Assembly (NCBI GenBank): GCA_032988165.1
Contig: JANTQF010000360.1
Location: 1 to 35,213 of the forward strand
Length of the DNA: 35,213 bases
Direction: 5' to 3'
Source: Emmonsiellopsis sp. PD_33
Lineage: Eukaryota > Ascomycota > Eurotiomycetes > Onygenales > Ajellomycetaceae
Shown: positions 1-10,129 of the stretch, in pieces
Layout: each line of letters begins with the position of its first letter
Numbering within the stretch: the stretch's first letter is position 1
Notes under the pieces: model-generated
What the model was told of the DNA's origin: nothing
Seen by the model: the letters and a program-made list of their open reading frames with translations, nothing else
The model's database searches: none
Made by a program: the position numbers and the translations under genes

Positions 1-198
1 CACTATACTTTAAGCTTTTGGGACCAAACAAAACTAGGTATAAATAAGGAGTAAATGGGACTAAACTGGGACTAATCTTTTAGATAAAGTGACTAAGATT
101 AAATTTAGTCCTAGTTTGGTTTGATAACAAAAGGCCAGCCTAATCTCCTGTAGAAGTCATATAGGCCTCAGTATCTATACTTATTGTAATAAATCCTC
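1..198. repeat. Inverted-repeat (foldback-like) sequence of unknown type
   Basis: Bases 25-45 and 103-123 are inverted repeats of each other, matching at about 18 of 21 positions around a 57-base loop. The loop contains a short tandem motif, GGGACTAA, twice near 58-75. No coding frame is visible. The left end lies at or beyond the window edge, so termini and target-site duplication cannot be judged. It could be a foldback or MITE-like insertion next to gypsy copy M, or simply old noncoding sequence. Confidence 0.3.
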
Positions 199-947
199 AT
201 GGAGGATCTCATCCTGCAGTAGAAACTGTTTAATGATAGTAGTCTGAACTCTAATATAATCTTAATATACTATTATAATTAAAAGGTAGATATCTTATAT
301 AAATACTACAGTAAGAGTTTTAATCTATTCAAGCTGTGCATTCTCCCCTCAGCTACTCATGTGAGAGCCTACACTTATACTTACTGCTTGTAGAACTCAC
401 AAGTGAAACATTGCAAGTTATATTGTAAGTCTCTCTTCCTAGAACCTCTAATTATGTAAATTAATACAGTGCAGACTGTCCCTATAACCATAAGACCCTA
501 CCTGAGGCATATAAGATTAAAATCCCTACTTTTCTATCTATATAACTTACTATAATATTTATTTCTATGACTCTGACTATAACATTCATTCTTAAGAAGA
601 ATAATATTACTAATAATTCTAACTTATCTATTTTTATTATCTTAATGTACTCTCTGCCTCTCTCAGCTCTATATCCAGTCCTCCACTTTTATATGAATGA
701 ATTGAGTTCCCCTGTAGAGCTCTATTATAAGTTTATTACTCTTCTAGCCTCTATGCTGCTTCTTCTGATCTTCTCACCTACTACTATGATATCCTCTTAT
801 GGGATCTCACAGAATAAGTATGTTATTCTATCTGAGTATCTTTTTACCTTTAATGCATAGAAGGTTACCTACACTCTGACTAAAATAGAGAATATTATTC
901 ATGCATTTAAGTGTTATCATAAGATCTTTAAGGCCTTCAAGCTTTAA
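199..947 (+). pseudogene. Antisense ORF of gypsy family 1, copy M
   Basis: This lies in the 3' region of copy M and is read against the element's own pol. The product is not recognised. The C-terminal part (567-947, one internal TAG at 858) aligns residue by residue with the antisense frame of copy P, including motifs NKYVILSEY and KIFKAxKL and a shared TAA stop (945-947). The middle part, in another frame around 214-450, matches P across YYxxSxxLFxxC and the Cys motif (CLxNSQxxxC). The copy is therefore frameshifted between about 450 and 567 and has stop codons. Hydrophobic stretches follow the Cys motif. It ends tail-to-tail with pol. Confidence 0.55.
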
Positions 948-1559
948 ACTTGTATAACCCCTCTTCTCACTGAAAAAAAAATGAAAGAATAAAAAGAAAA
1001 AAAAAATTTCTATAATTTCAAAATTCTTATCTTATTTTTTATGTATGTAGTTAGATTTCTGGGGAATAACCCTTACAGCCTTACAGTTTAAAAATATAAG
1101 ATTATATTTTCTAGTTTCTTCTTTCTAACTCATGTGACTTCTACTAACCATTTGAAAGAATGCCATGCCCATATAAAGGAAATTATAGGAATAAAATAAT
1201 GATAAAAATAACTAGATTTAGTAGAGAGTATATATTCACATATCTATCCTCTATCTTATATAATTATACTGTCATATAACTCTATCAGTTTAAATCACTA
1301 CAGTAAATAGTCTCAGAAAGTTAATCTTATCTGACTCTTAAATATCTTTTTAAGCTTTATTAACTTAATTCAGTATATCTACTGACACTTCTGAAGATTC
1401 ATTCTCCATCAATTTTGCAGATGAACTAATATAAATAGTTGAATTCCTCTCTAAATCTCATTTCTTATGACTCAACTCATATGCAAGTTAATCATACTTT
1501 TCTTTTTATTTTTTCTAGTCTTCTCTTTGGTACTAACAGCATTTGAGGATCATGCAGCC
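948..1559. other. Spacer between antisense ORF and pol end in copy M
   Basis: No coding frame is evident. The sequence matches the equivalent spacer of copy P (about 17140-17610) in reverse complement, including A/T-rich runs near 968-1012 and a conserved stretch near 1180-1290. It may hold the 3' untranslated regions of both convergent transcripts. Confidence 0.4.
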
Positions 1560-3490
1560 TGCTACTATTTCATTACTTATTAATTCACATGAATGTCCTG
1601 CAGCTTTCAAGGCCTCTTATTTTTTTTATATGATAGTTGAAAGCTCTAAATAAGTAATATCATCTAATTCATACACATCAATGATTTCTCTGACTTTTAA
1701 GGGCTTCTCAATTATAATGTTCTTTTTCTTTAGTGTAAATAATATCACTACAGATAATTATAATCCTTCAGGATTATCTATTTCAGCCTTCACCAGTTAT
1801 GAGCTATTAATAAGATATTATAGAACTTAGCCTCCTAGTTCCTTAAATATATATGTATCAAGTGGGTAAGCTTTTATTATCTAATACAATCTAAACTATC
1901 TTGACTGAAATTTTTTAGGCCTCTCATTTCAGATAAAGACCTATTATCCTTCCTTGATATTACTCTTTATCACAAGAGAATTTCTAATTCTTTTTGAATG
2001 GATCACATAATTGAGCAGCAACTTATTTGCCTGAGCCCACACATTTATAATAGCTTTTATTCTTAGCTTAGTATCATCTATCATTAGATTCTTCCCCACT
2101 GAATTAGATGCATCCTCCAGGATGCAAGGCTGCAGGCTGTACAAAAAATAGAATAATAAGTACTTCATAATGAAATGTTAATAAACTTATATTATAAAAA
2201 GTATTTATAGAAGATATTCATCTTATAATCTTATTAACTTTCTTATGAGATATTTTATTAGTATCTGACTCAGAATCTCATTCAGTCTCTCCACCTTTCT
2301 ATTAGTATACAGGTGATAAGATATTATTATACAGTATTTTATCTATAGTTGCATTATAAAGTGTCTGACACCCTCTTTCACTAGATTCATTCTATTATCT
2401 ATTAGAATCTCTCATAATATACTATAGTTTGTGTAAATATCTTCATATAAAAATCAGGTAATTATTTCCTCTATTACATCAGAAACAGCTTTCACCAGAA
2501 GCTAGTCAGTCATATAATTAATGACTGTGATAATTTAGTAGTTCCCATTTAGCATGCAAGGAAGAATGTTAATAAGATTGATCCTTTAACATTTAAAAGA
2601 CTAAATTATATTATTAATCTAATGTTACACTTCTTCATACTTTAGCTCTAGCTTAGAGCTCTATGTCATCTGACAGTTCAGATACTACTTCATAAAATCT
2701 TAAACATTTTTTTCATACTTAGTTAGTAGGTGTGTATTTATAAGATGCTCAGCAGATCAGGACTCTCAAAATGTTCAAATTCACAGTGTAATCAAGCAAT
2801 TAAGTCTCAGTGGAATGAAGGCTTAAAATAGAAAGTCTTAGTATACTTAAAGTTATAATATAGCATAACATTATCCTTTAATTTTCTCAGCTTTATAGGA
2901 CCATACATTTTCTCAATGACATATGCAAGCTTCAGGTCCTTCAGTTTCTTATTTATACTAAATTATTTGAGTATAGCCTCATATTATTTTATTTCATCTA
3001 AACTCTCAATGGCATTTAGAATGATCTCTCTCTGTGTAAGGTTCATAGAATCCTCTCTCATAAAGTTAGATTTATAACTGATGGCATCAGGAATAACTGC
3101 TTCTATCTTCTTGTAATATTTAAGGAGGATGTTGTATTCTTAGAACTCAGATACCTATCATATAAGATACTTTGATGAATGCTTTATAATATAAAGGTAT
3201 ATAAAGCTCTTATGATCTATGATTATTATTATTTGCTAATTATTTTCAATGTATTAGTACTATATACACAGAGTGTACTATATTATAAGAAGTTTTTTTT
3301 TATATACTAAATAGTTTAGTTCTACACCTAAGAGCTTCTACCTATTATATATTACTGGGTGGAGTTTCCCATCTGAGCCTTCTTGCAACAGGATGTACCT
3401 AATTGCTCACTTGGAGGCATCTATCTCAATTATGAAAGCTTTTATCCAGTCTGGCTGTATGAGGACAGGCAAGATTGTTATATATTTATG
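1560..3490 (-). pseudogene. pol remnant of gypsy family 1 (RNase H, integrase), copy M
   Basis: Read on the minus strand, RNase H lies at about 3460-3100, the integrase zinc-binding region at about 2830-2630, the integrase core at about 2590-2260, and the integrase C-terminal region at about 2170-1560. The best preserved stretch (2168-1944) has the motif DTKLRIKAII followed by NSLVIKSNI, shared with copy P at 16500-16625. The tail carries TYILKELGG, which looks like the GPY/F-type integrase end. Many TAG, TAA and TGA codons stand where Gln, Trp or Arg occur in the other copy. The protein would have cut and joined element DNA to the host chromosome; this copy is dead. Confidence 0.75.
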
Positions 3491-4068
3491 GTTTTTAGAA
3501 TCATGTGACCAGTTCATGTGATCATATGTAGCCCTATTACACCACCTGATGCTATTACATACTACACCCCTTTTCATATTATAGCCTCACCTATTTTATT
3601 GTATATAATTACATGATCTTTTCCATAGCTTTCATATGATCAGACACCTTTGAAATCACATCTAATAGTATATCTAAATGCTGGCTGTTCATACAGCTGA
3701 GTAATGTAGCTTTCTATTAATAAGATAGCTCATTATGTTATATTAGATAGTCCTATGAAATCACCTGAGATTTACTAGAAAACATCCTTACAAGATGAAA
3801 TGTGAATGCTATGTAACTAGATGCAAGATTATACAATCTAACCCTAGATGAATAATATAGTTGTGTATAAGCAATGATGACCTCAGTGATTTCCTAAGAT
3901 AAGAGAGGGGTAGCTAGTGATTCTGAAGAAGGCTATACTTCCTATCATATAAATATAAAAGTCTCAAAAATGTTCACTGAGATGAGAGATAAAAGCAACA
4001 TTCTCAAACCCTTTCTATAAGAATCTTCCTTACCTTTTTACAGGCTGAAAACCTCTTGTAATGCAATA
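3491..4068 (+). repeat. Probable 5' LTR and leader of a plus-strand gypsy element
   Basis: This noncoding stretch starts exactly where copy M breaks off and leads into the gag ATG at 4069. It begins with closely spaced CATGTG/CATATG-type words (about 3500-3530) that look like decayed CACGTG sites. Its position before gag suggests an LTR plus leader. I could not find a second copy in the window, so the LTR boundaries and identity are inferred from position only. Confidence 0.35.
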
Positions 4069-5052
4069 ATGAATCTCAAACTGTAGGATACCTCCATTGG
4101 AGCCTATGATCAGAGCCCTAATGATGTCCACCAACTATTACCTAAACTGTAGGATGTCATCCAATGGATGCTTCATCTGATTCCTACCAATAAAGTCCTA
4201 GAAGCTCAGAATAGCATCCTTCAAGCTATCTTATATGACTATGAGGCTATAATAGAGTAGATGAGAAATATCATCTATCATAAGAATATACAATTTATTC
4301 AGATAAATAAGAAATTCATTATAAAGTTAGTGGATGATCTGTATAACATCTGAATTCAAAATAATGCTTTTGAGGAGAAACTCATCAATACACATTATAA
4401 TTAAGTGAACTCAGAATTGATTCTATATGACTAGATCTCCAATTTTCAACATCAGGTAAGGGAATGATCTAATAGTCTCTTTCTATCTGCATGAACCACT
4501 AATGGACTGATTATTCTTACACTAAGCATTAGCATTTCAACTAAATATGATCTATCATCAGGGTGAATGGCAGAGTAAAGGGATGATAATTGAGGAAATG
4601 AATTACCTACTTCAGGGTATATCAAAACATCTGAGATGGCAAAACCCCTAATATATGATGAGCTATATAAGAATGACACAGCTGCATAATGAGTTGCTAA
4701 GATGGAAGCTCACTTTCAGAATGAGTAGGAGCTCACAGGAAAGAACCTTACAAGTCATTAGAAGGCCTTTAGAAGTACTAACTTACTTTGTGGGAGTGCT
4801 AAAAATCTTTAGAAGAGTCTTGAGAAACTCTATTTGAATGATCCACTTAACTACTTCCTCTCTAAGTTATAAGAGAATTTTGCACACTGGGTCATTAGAA
4901 ACTTTGAAGAACTGAATGCTGATATAAAGTATAATAAATAATTCATAAATTTTTATTAAATTAAGGACCTAACATCATACTATACTAACTTTAATAGGTT
5001 ATATAATGAGGTAACCCTACAACTCTCACATTAGAACCTACTGGATTTCTTT
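4069..5052 (+). pseudogene. gag: Gag remnant of a gypsy element, cut by LTR insertion
   Basis: One frame (ATG at 4069) runs to 5052 with no frameshift and only stop codons of the CAG/CAA/TGG-decay kind. The N-terminal half is Leu/Ile/Lys-rich and looks helical (near VLEAQNSILQAIL). From about 4636 it resembles a retrotransposon Gag: a segment near MEAHFQNE, then NYFLSKL, then LTSYYTNFNRLYNEV, which matches the usual Gag helix pattern before the zinc knuckle. Gag would form the virus-like particle. The frame is broken at 5053 by the LTR of copy A, and the rest of this gag is not found. It probably belongs to the same element as copy P, which is on the same strand and lacks its 5' half. Confidence 0.65.
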
Positions 5053-5369
5053 TGTAATGTGTAAAGGAGACTGTGCATTACATATAGATCAATTGTGCCC
5101 TTGAACCTCAGATCTCAGACCTCAGGCCTGGCAGTATGCCTGATAGTGTGCCTGGTAATATGCACATGGTGTGCACTTAGTAGCTAGCTTTGATATATAT
5201 ACTGTGCAGGTTTCTTATGAAAAGAACCAGCAAACAGTCCTATTACTATATGACCCCTACATTTGAGATACACATACATTTTTACCTGTCTATTCTTGTC
5301 ACACTGTTCAATGACTCATAGTCTACCTTTCAAATCAAAAAGTCTTTATATTTAATACCAGATATTACA
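5053..5369 (+). repeat. 5' LTR of gypsy family 2, copy A
   Basis: About 317 bases, starting TGTAA and ending TTACA, as in all six LTR copies of this family here (18246, 23141, 30335, 31090, 33307). It contains a TATA-like run near 5194-5201 before a shared ATGAAAAGAACCAG-type stretch, and a conserved CACACTGTTCAA. The CG sites of the ancestral LTR appear as TG or CA. Confidence 0.9.
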
Positions 5370-5390
5370 GTTCTATTTGCTCACTCCTGA

Positions 5391-6700
5391 ATGAATGATC
5401 TGTCAGAAATAGATGAATAACAGCAAGATAGCTCATGGAAAGACTATGAATAATTATGGAGGAATTCCTCAAGTATGCACCAATCCCTCTGCACAGTAAG
5501 GAACTAGTAATAATGAACTATAACTTAAATCTCTACAAAATCCTCTGTAGAATTCTCTGCAGGAATCTGACTGCAAATCAACTGTGAATGATAAAGGGTC
5601 AGATGATGAAGACTCATACCTGCCTGCTGTGCAGCTATATGTAATTGAAGAATGCATCAAAGAACTATAGATGCAATGAAAAATCCAAAAGGTAGAATAT
5701 ATCATAAAGGTGCTGGAGGACTAGCTAGTATAAGATAAATTAATAGATTAAGAGGTAGCTGTGCTGATTGTGCAGGAGAAAACCATGGCTCAAAATCAAA
5801 CCTTAAAAAGGTTTTACACAGAAACAACCCAGTTACCCTACTGAACTACCTATTCAAAGATTAATATCTCCTCTAAATATTAAGAGAAAAGCATGTCAGA
5901 GCTTAAGAATTTCATCATCTGAACTGAAATGAAATTTAAATGTAATAAAGACTACTATACTATTAAAAAATACTACATTTAGAATGCTGTGCAGAAGCTT
6001 GCCATGAAATCTCTCTACTAATAGAATATCTTTTATAAGAATTATAAAGTAAATCTGGAGAATCTATTACTCATCTGGGAAGACCTCTGTATGCAGTTAC
6101 AACTATATCTTATAGATCTGAATGTGCTCCAACAACAATTAATCAAAAAATATATAGATGTGTGATAATAAAACAATCAATCTGTCTGAGATTTCATCAA
6201 ATGTCTTCTTAACCTAGAGAAATATCTATCCTATAAGATTTAGAAGGAATAGTACAGTTCTAACCTGATGAATCACTACTGAGAGGAAATCCAGATTCAT
6301 GTGCACCTAATGAAGGAAGATTTTAAGGATTATGAAGAGATACTAGCATTTCTATGTAAGATAAAGTAGTATTACAAGGATTAAAAACTATTCTCATTTA
6401 AATAGAAAATTACTGTAAATCTATCATGCAAGAAGAAGTCCTTTGATTCTTAAACAAAAATGAAGTCTGAAAGGGAAAAATCTCTAAATTATACACTTAG
6501 AGACTGATTCTTATAACTTAAATTTACCTCTTACTCTAAATACTCTTACTGCAACAAATCAGATTATATTTCTAATAACTACTGAGAACTTCATTCTAAA
6601 AAGTGCATGAAGAAGTGTGAGTTAAAAAATTAGATCTCTTAGTACTGAGTGCTACTATAGCACTAAGAGTAAATAAGATAGAATAGAGGTGCAGCAAGAA
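5391..6700 (+). pseudogene. gag: Gag of gypsy family 2, copy A
   Basis: The main frame (positions congruent to 5563) runs through an acidic segment (near GSDDEDSYLP), a helical region (IEECIKEL), a Gag core starting near MSELKNF (5893), and a zinc knuckle at about 6541-6600. The knuckle was Cys-x2-Cys-x4-His-x4-Cys; here the first two Cys remain or are altered to Tyr and the later ones are lost. Stops are mainly TAG, TAA and TGA at Gln, Trp and Arg positions. An ATG at 5391 begins a different frame, so the true start is uncertain. Pol follows in the -1 frame. Confidence 0.75.
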
Positions 6701-6719
6701 AGTAATAGTAATTGAGATA

Positions 6720-7348
6720 TAGCTAGAAACTCCTCAAAGATTAGCCATTACCTGGGCACTTATTAATTTGGGTGTAGAAGCAAATTTTATCAGCTAGAAA
6801 TAAGTAAAAATGCACCTTAAAAAAGGCAGTGAAGATTCATACTGGATTAGTGTAATTAATGAACATCAGGTTATGACCTATAACTAATATAAGGTGTATG
6901 CATGTGCAATTAATGATGAGGAACTCTCTTGTGACTAAAGCTTTCACTTTGAAGTAATAGATATAAAAAATTATAATGTCATTCTGAAATTCCTCTAGCT
7001 TAAGGCTGTGAATCCTAACATCTGATGGTTAAAATCACACTAAATATATTATATACTGCATGTTAATGACATTGAGATCATCACTATGAAACAGATGGAT
7101 GTGGTAGTTAGAATTAAATGTGTAGCTTATATTATTTATTTATATCAACTGGAGGGGGATGAACTGATTGCTCTGTTCAGTATAGTTCTAGATGAGAAGC
7201 TAGTAATATCAGAGGCCTACTATAAATATAAAGATGTTTTCTCAGAAGCTATAGTAGGACTACTTCTGGAACATATGCAATATAATCATCCAATTAATTT
7301 GATATCTAGAAAAGAACCTCCTTACTGACTGATCTATAATCTCTCTAT
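6720..7348 (+). pseudogene. pol: Protease part of pol, gypsy family 2, copy A
   Basis: The aspartic protease starts with ALINLGVEANFIS (6756 on), the position of the usual D-[ST]-G active site; Asp is now Asn and Ser is Leu. The open stretch 7086-7328 covers the protease-RT linker and ends with the approach to RT (LISRKEPPY). It matches copies B (20270-20510) and C (25160-25400). The gene stops at 7348, so RT, RNase H and integrase are absent. Confidence 0.75.
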
Positions 7349-8659
7349 CCATACTCCAATTCTTTGAACATGCCTTCCCCTTTGAATTTCTGAATGCAAA
7401 TACTCTCATTTGAAAGGCCTCATCAAGATCTATTTGCCATTCAATTTTGGTGAGGTTTGGACCAGAATTGGGGGTGTGGTGTGCAAAAATGTGGTTTCAT
7501 TGAAAAGTGGGAGGTTATCCCTCTTTTTCACCACAGCACCACAACCACCAGTCCAAACATCATATAAATTGAGTGACAGGTAGATCAAAGCCTATCCTTT
7601 CTTTTGAAAGAACTACCAAGCATTTCCAAGTCAAATTGATTGAGTTATTACAGTTTCAATTGCCTGTGAAAACTCTGATCATTTTGATTTTCCCTCTCCT
7701 ACTGTGCCAAGCCTCTCTCCCAACCTTCCCCAGCCAATTTGGCTGGCATGCCTTTGAAACAGAGCTTATCTGATAAGAAAGCTACTATCAATCCTTATTG
7801 TCCTTTCCTTTGAAATGTCCTCCTTCCTTTGAAATGCCCCCCTCCTCCCCTCCTATACTTGATATTAGAGAAGGAATTTCTTTGTCTGAGGAGTAGCTTA
7901 ATCCCTGTAAATAAAAGATATATAAAAATATATTCTTATATATATATATCTAGTGATAGAGAGTGTGATACCTATTTTGGGATGTACCCAGTTAATTCTC
8001 TTTGCAAACTCAGAGCTATTTAGTAGGATATAGTGGTCTATTTTGACTGAGGAGGATCTCAGTTAGTTATAGAAACTATTAAATATTCCAGGATATAATC
8101 TTATTGTGAGGTGGGGCCTACAATAAGCAGAAGAACTTAATAGTTTCCTTGAGAAATATTATTTTCTACAAAAGATAGAGGTTTTTTCCTGGATTTTACT
8201 CTTAGATGAATAAAACAGGACTGTTTCTGTCCTTCCCATTTATATTTCCTACATGCTGGAGAGCTACCATTAAATACTTATCTTTCTTTTGTATTTATCT
8301 GCTGGTTTTACACTGTTTTTGAGACTTTTGAGCTATATACTTATTATATGGGGAAGATTTCTTGAGGATAAATAAAGCCTGGCTAGTTTTAAGTAGTTTC
8401 TCTTCAAAAAACTGGGTATTTTTTAGCAGCTTTTCTTCAAAAAACTGTCATTTCTTTGCTATTTAGCTTTGAAATCAAAAATCTCCTTTTTCCCCTTTTC
8501 TAGCACTTGAAGGGTCTGTGAAGATTTCAGTAGTTTATCTCTAAAAACTACTTTTAGTTTCTAGATTCTCTTGAAAAATCTAGTTTAGTTGCTGAACTAA
8601 AGGGTAAAATCAGTTCTCATTTAACTAGACTCTGATTAAGTTAGTTATCTGAGTGAAAC
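7349..8659 (+). other. LINE 5' leader with hairpin cluster
   Basis: There is no coding frame. The first part (7349-7870) is less AT-rich than the rest of the window and pyrimidine-rich, with a short tandem repeat, CCTTTGAAATG, near 7807-7835. The last part has consecutive perfect stems: 8529-8552 (8 bp), 8561-8583 (7 bp) and 8584-8601 (7 bp), with weaker ones at 8395-8413 and 8428-8446. Such a leader would hold the internal promoter needed by a LINE. The short open stretches at 7573 and 7829 have no support as genes. Confidence 0.55.
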
Positions 8660-10129
8660 ATGGAAAAAACACCTGTTCAAAAAGTCCCTGAGATAGAGAT
8701 TTTAAAGAAAAAGAAAAGAGATGAGTTTCAAAAACAAGCCTAAAAGATTGAGAACCTTCAAGCAGCTGTTACTCTTCTGAAAAGTCAAGTATTTCAGGAA
8801 GAATCTAGAGAGATTAGAGATCTTTTAATTCCCATGTCAAAGTAGCTTGATGAAATCCTCAAGTTTAAGATGGAGGCTATAAAGTCAATTAAAGTCATCC
8901 TCTTTTCTCAAACTTAAATCTCTTCTAATTCTAGTCAGACATATGCTCAGGCAGTGTCTGGATCTATCTCAAACTGTGCTCAAAAACCTATGCAAAAAAC
9001 TGCTGAAAGACCCAGCTATATAGCTGGTAAAACTACTCAATTTGTTCCTTCAAAGCTTGAAGAGAAAAGAAAAGAGAATCTTCTTCAATCAAAAAAATAT
9101 AGGCTTATTTTGAAGCCTGAAAATAGGAAGGTTCTAAGTCTTTTCTCTAATTCTAAGTTTATTTTTGAACTTAGAAATGAGTTAAACCAATACTTTTCAT
9201 CTGATCAGATGGAGGAAAAAACTCTGAAGGTAGTTTCTACTATTTCTAACTCCTATATGGGAGGTTCTATAGTTATAATTACTTCAAATGACTATAGTGC
9301 TGACTATCTTCTTCAAAATGAGAGGAAATGGAGGCCTACCTTGAAGGAAAAGCTTCAAACATCAATATCTTTAGATAGAGATGAAAAATGAGGTAAACTG
9401 ATTCTACATGATGTTTCAGTTGATGTCTTTGAAGGTGAGGAGGATATATTCTTCTTAAGATAAGAAATTGAAGAGTTTAACCCTATTCAACTGAAAAGAG
9501 ATCCAATCTGGCTGAATAGCTATGAAGACAGACAGAGAAGAAGAATTGGAACAGTTATAATTACTACTATAACTTCAGAACAAGCAAAAATCTCTTCCCT
9601 GAAGATAGCTGGCTTAAAGCTTAGAACATATGAGTTCATTGACTCAAAACCAAAGCTAAAGGCTAATACTTAGTATAGGAAATGTCAGAGATAGGGATAT
9701 TTCTCTAATTCTTGTAAAAGAATAACTTCTTATGGTATTTATGCTCAAAATCATAATACCAGGGAGCATTCTTGTTTACTTTATTCTATTATAGGGAAGA
9801 CTTGCCCTCATGCTACTATTAAATGTAGTAATTGTAAGGAAAGTTATCTCTCAAGCTCCCTACAATGCTCTCTAGCTCCAAAACAGAGAGATAGAATAGA
9901 AAGGAATAGAGAAAAAATATCTGAGCCTGAGATTCTAACTACTTCAAATGGAAAAAGGAGAAATTCTCAGGTTGAAAAGACTCCAAATCATAGATCCTCT
10001 ATAAAAAAGAAGCAGTCAGCTCCTCAGAACTCTCCAAAGACTCTCACCAAGTCAAATGGAAGGGCCTTGAAAAGATTAGAGGAGATAATAGCTGTTGAAA
10101 TCACTAATAGTGATGAGATGGAGCTTTAA
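8660..10129 (+). pseudogene. LINE ORF1 (nucleic-acid-binding Gag-like protein)
   Basis: The ATG at 8660 starts the frame and opens with a Lys/Glu-rich, coiled-coil-like segment (KKKKRDEFQKQ). The longest open piece is 8954-9391. At about 9670-9860 are the knuckles: CQRxGYFSNSC, then HNTREHSC, then CPHATIKCSNC, the arrangement seen in ORF1 of Tad/I-type LINEs, which binds the element RNA. One Cys codon of the first knuckle is lost to Tyr (YRKC context) and one is a stop. A basic, Ser/Lys-rich C-terminus ends at TAA (10127-10129). Internal stops are TAA/TAG (Gln) and TGA (Arg), with no frameshift. Whether 10127 is the original stop or a decayed CAA is uncertain because ORF2 continues in the same frame. 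Confidence 0.8.

Larger units (their letters stand above)
199..3490 (-). mobile_element. Ty3/gypsy family 1, copy M (5'-truncated, minus strand)
   Basis: This segment is the reverse complement of copy P (14513 onward). RNase H, integrase, the integrase tail and the 3' region match in order from 3490 down to about 600, with nearly equal spacing (about 2.9 kb in each copy). Weaker protein-level similarity continues to about 200. The match stops abruptly at 3490, inside the RNase H start; RT, protease and gag are missing. No LTR was recognised at its 3' end. The differences from P are mostly C/T and G/A. Confidence 0.8.
5053..7348 (+). mobile_element. Ty3/gypsy family 2, copy A (3'-truncated)
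   Basis: LTR, gag and protease are collinear with copies B (18246) and C (23141). The match runs to about 7348 and stops just before the RT domain, where unrelated LINE sequence begins. It was inserted into an older gag (4069-5052). No 3' LTR of this copy is in the window, so a deletion has removed the rest. Confidence 0.85.

Noticed and set aside
1944..2168. Minus-strand open stretch of 74 codons as a separate gene
   Set aside because: It is the best preserved piece of the family 1 integrase in copy M and matches 16450-16625; counted within pol.
4452..5705. Minus-strand stretches 4452-4679 and 5469-5705 and plus-strand 4655-4837
   Set aside because: They are shadows of gag frames that are longer and conserved or Gag-like.
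7349..8023. Host gene or exon in the less AT-rich stretch, including open pieces 7573-7773 and 7829-8023
   Set aside because: Short, with no domain or conserved frame, and placed between a truncated element and LINE ORF1; a LINE leader fits better.
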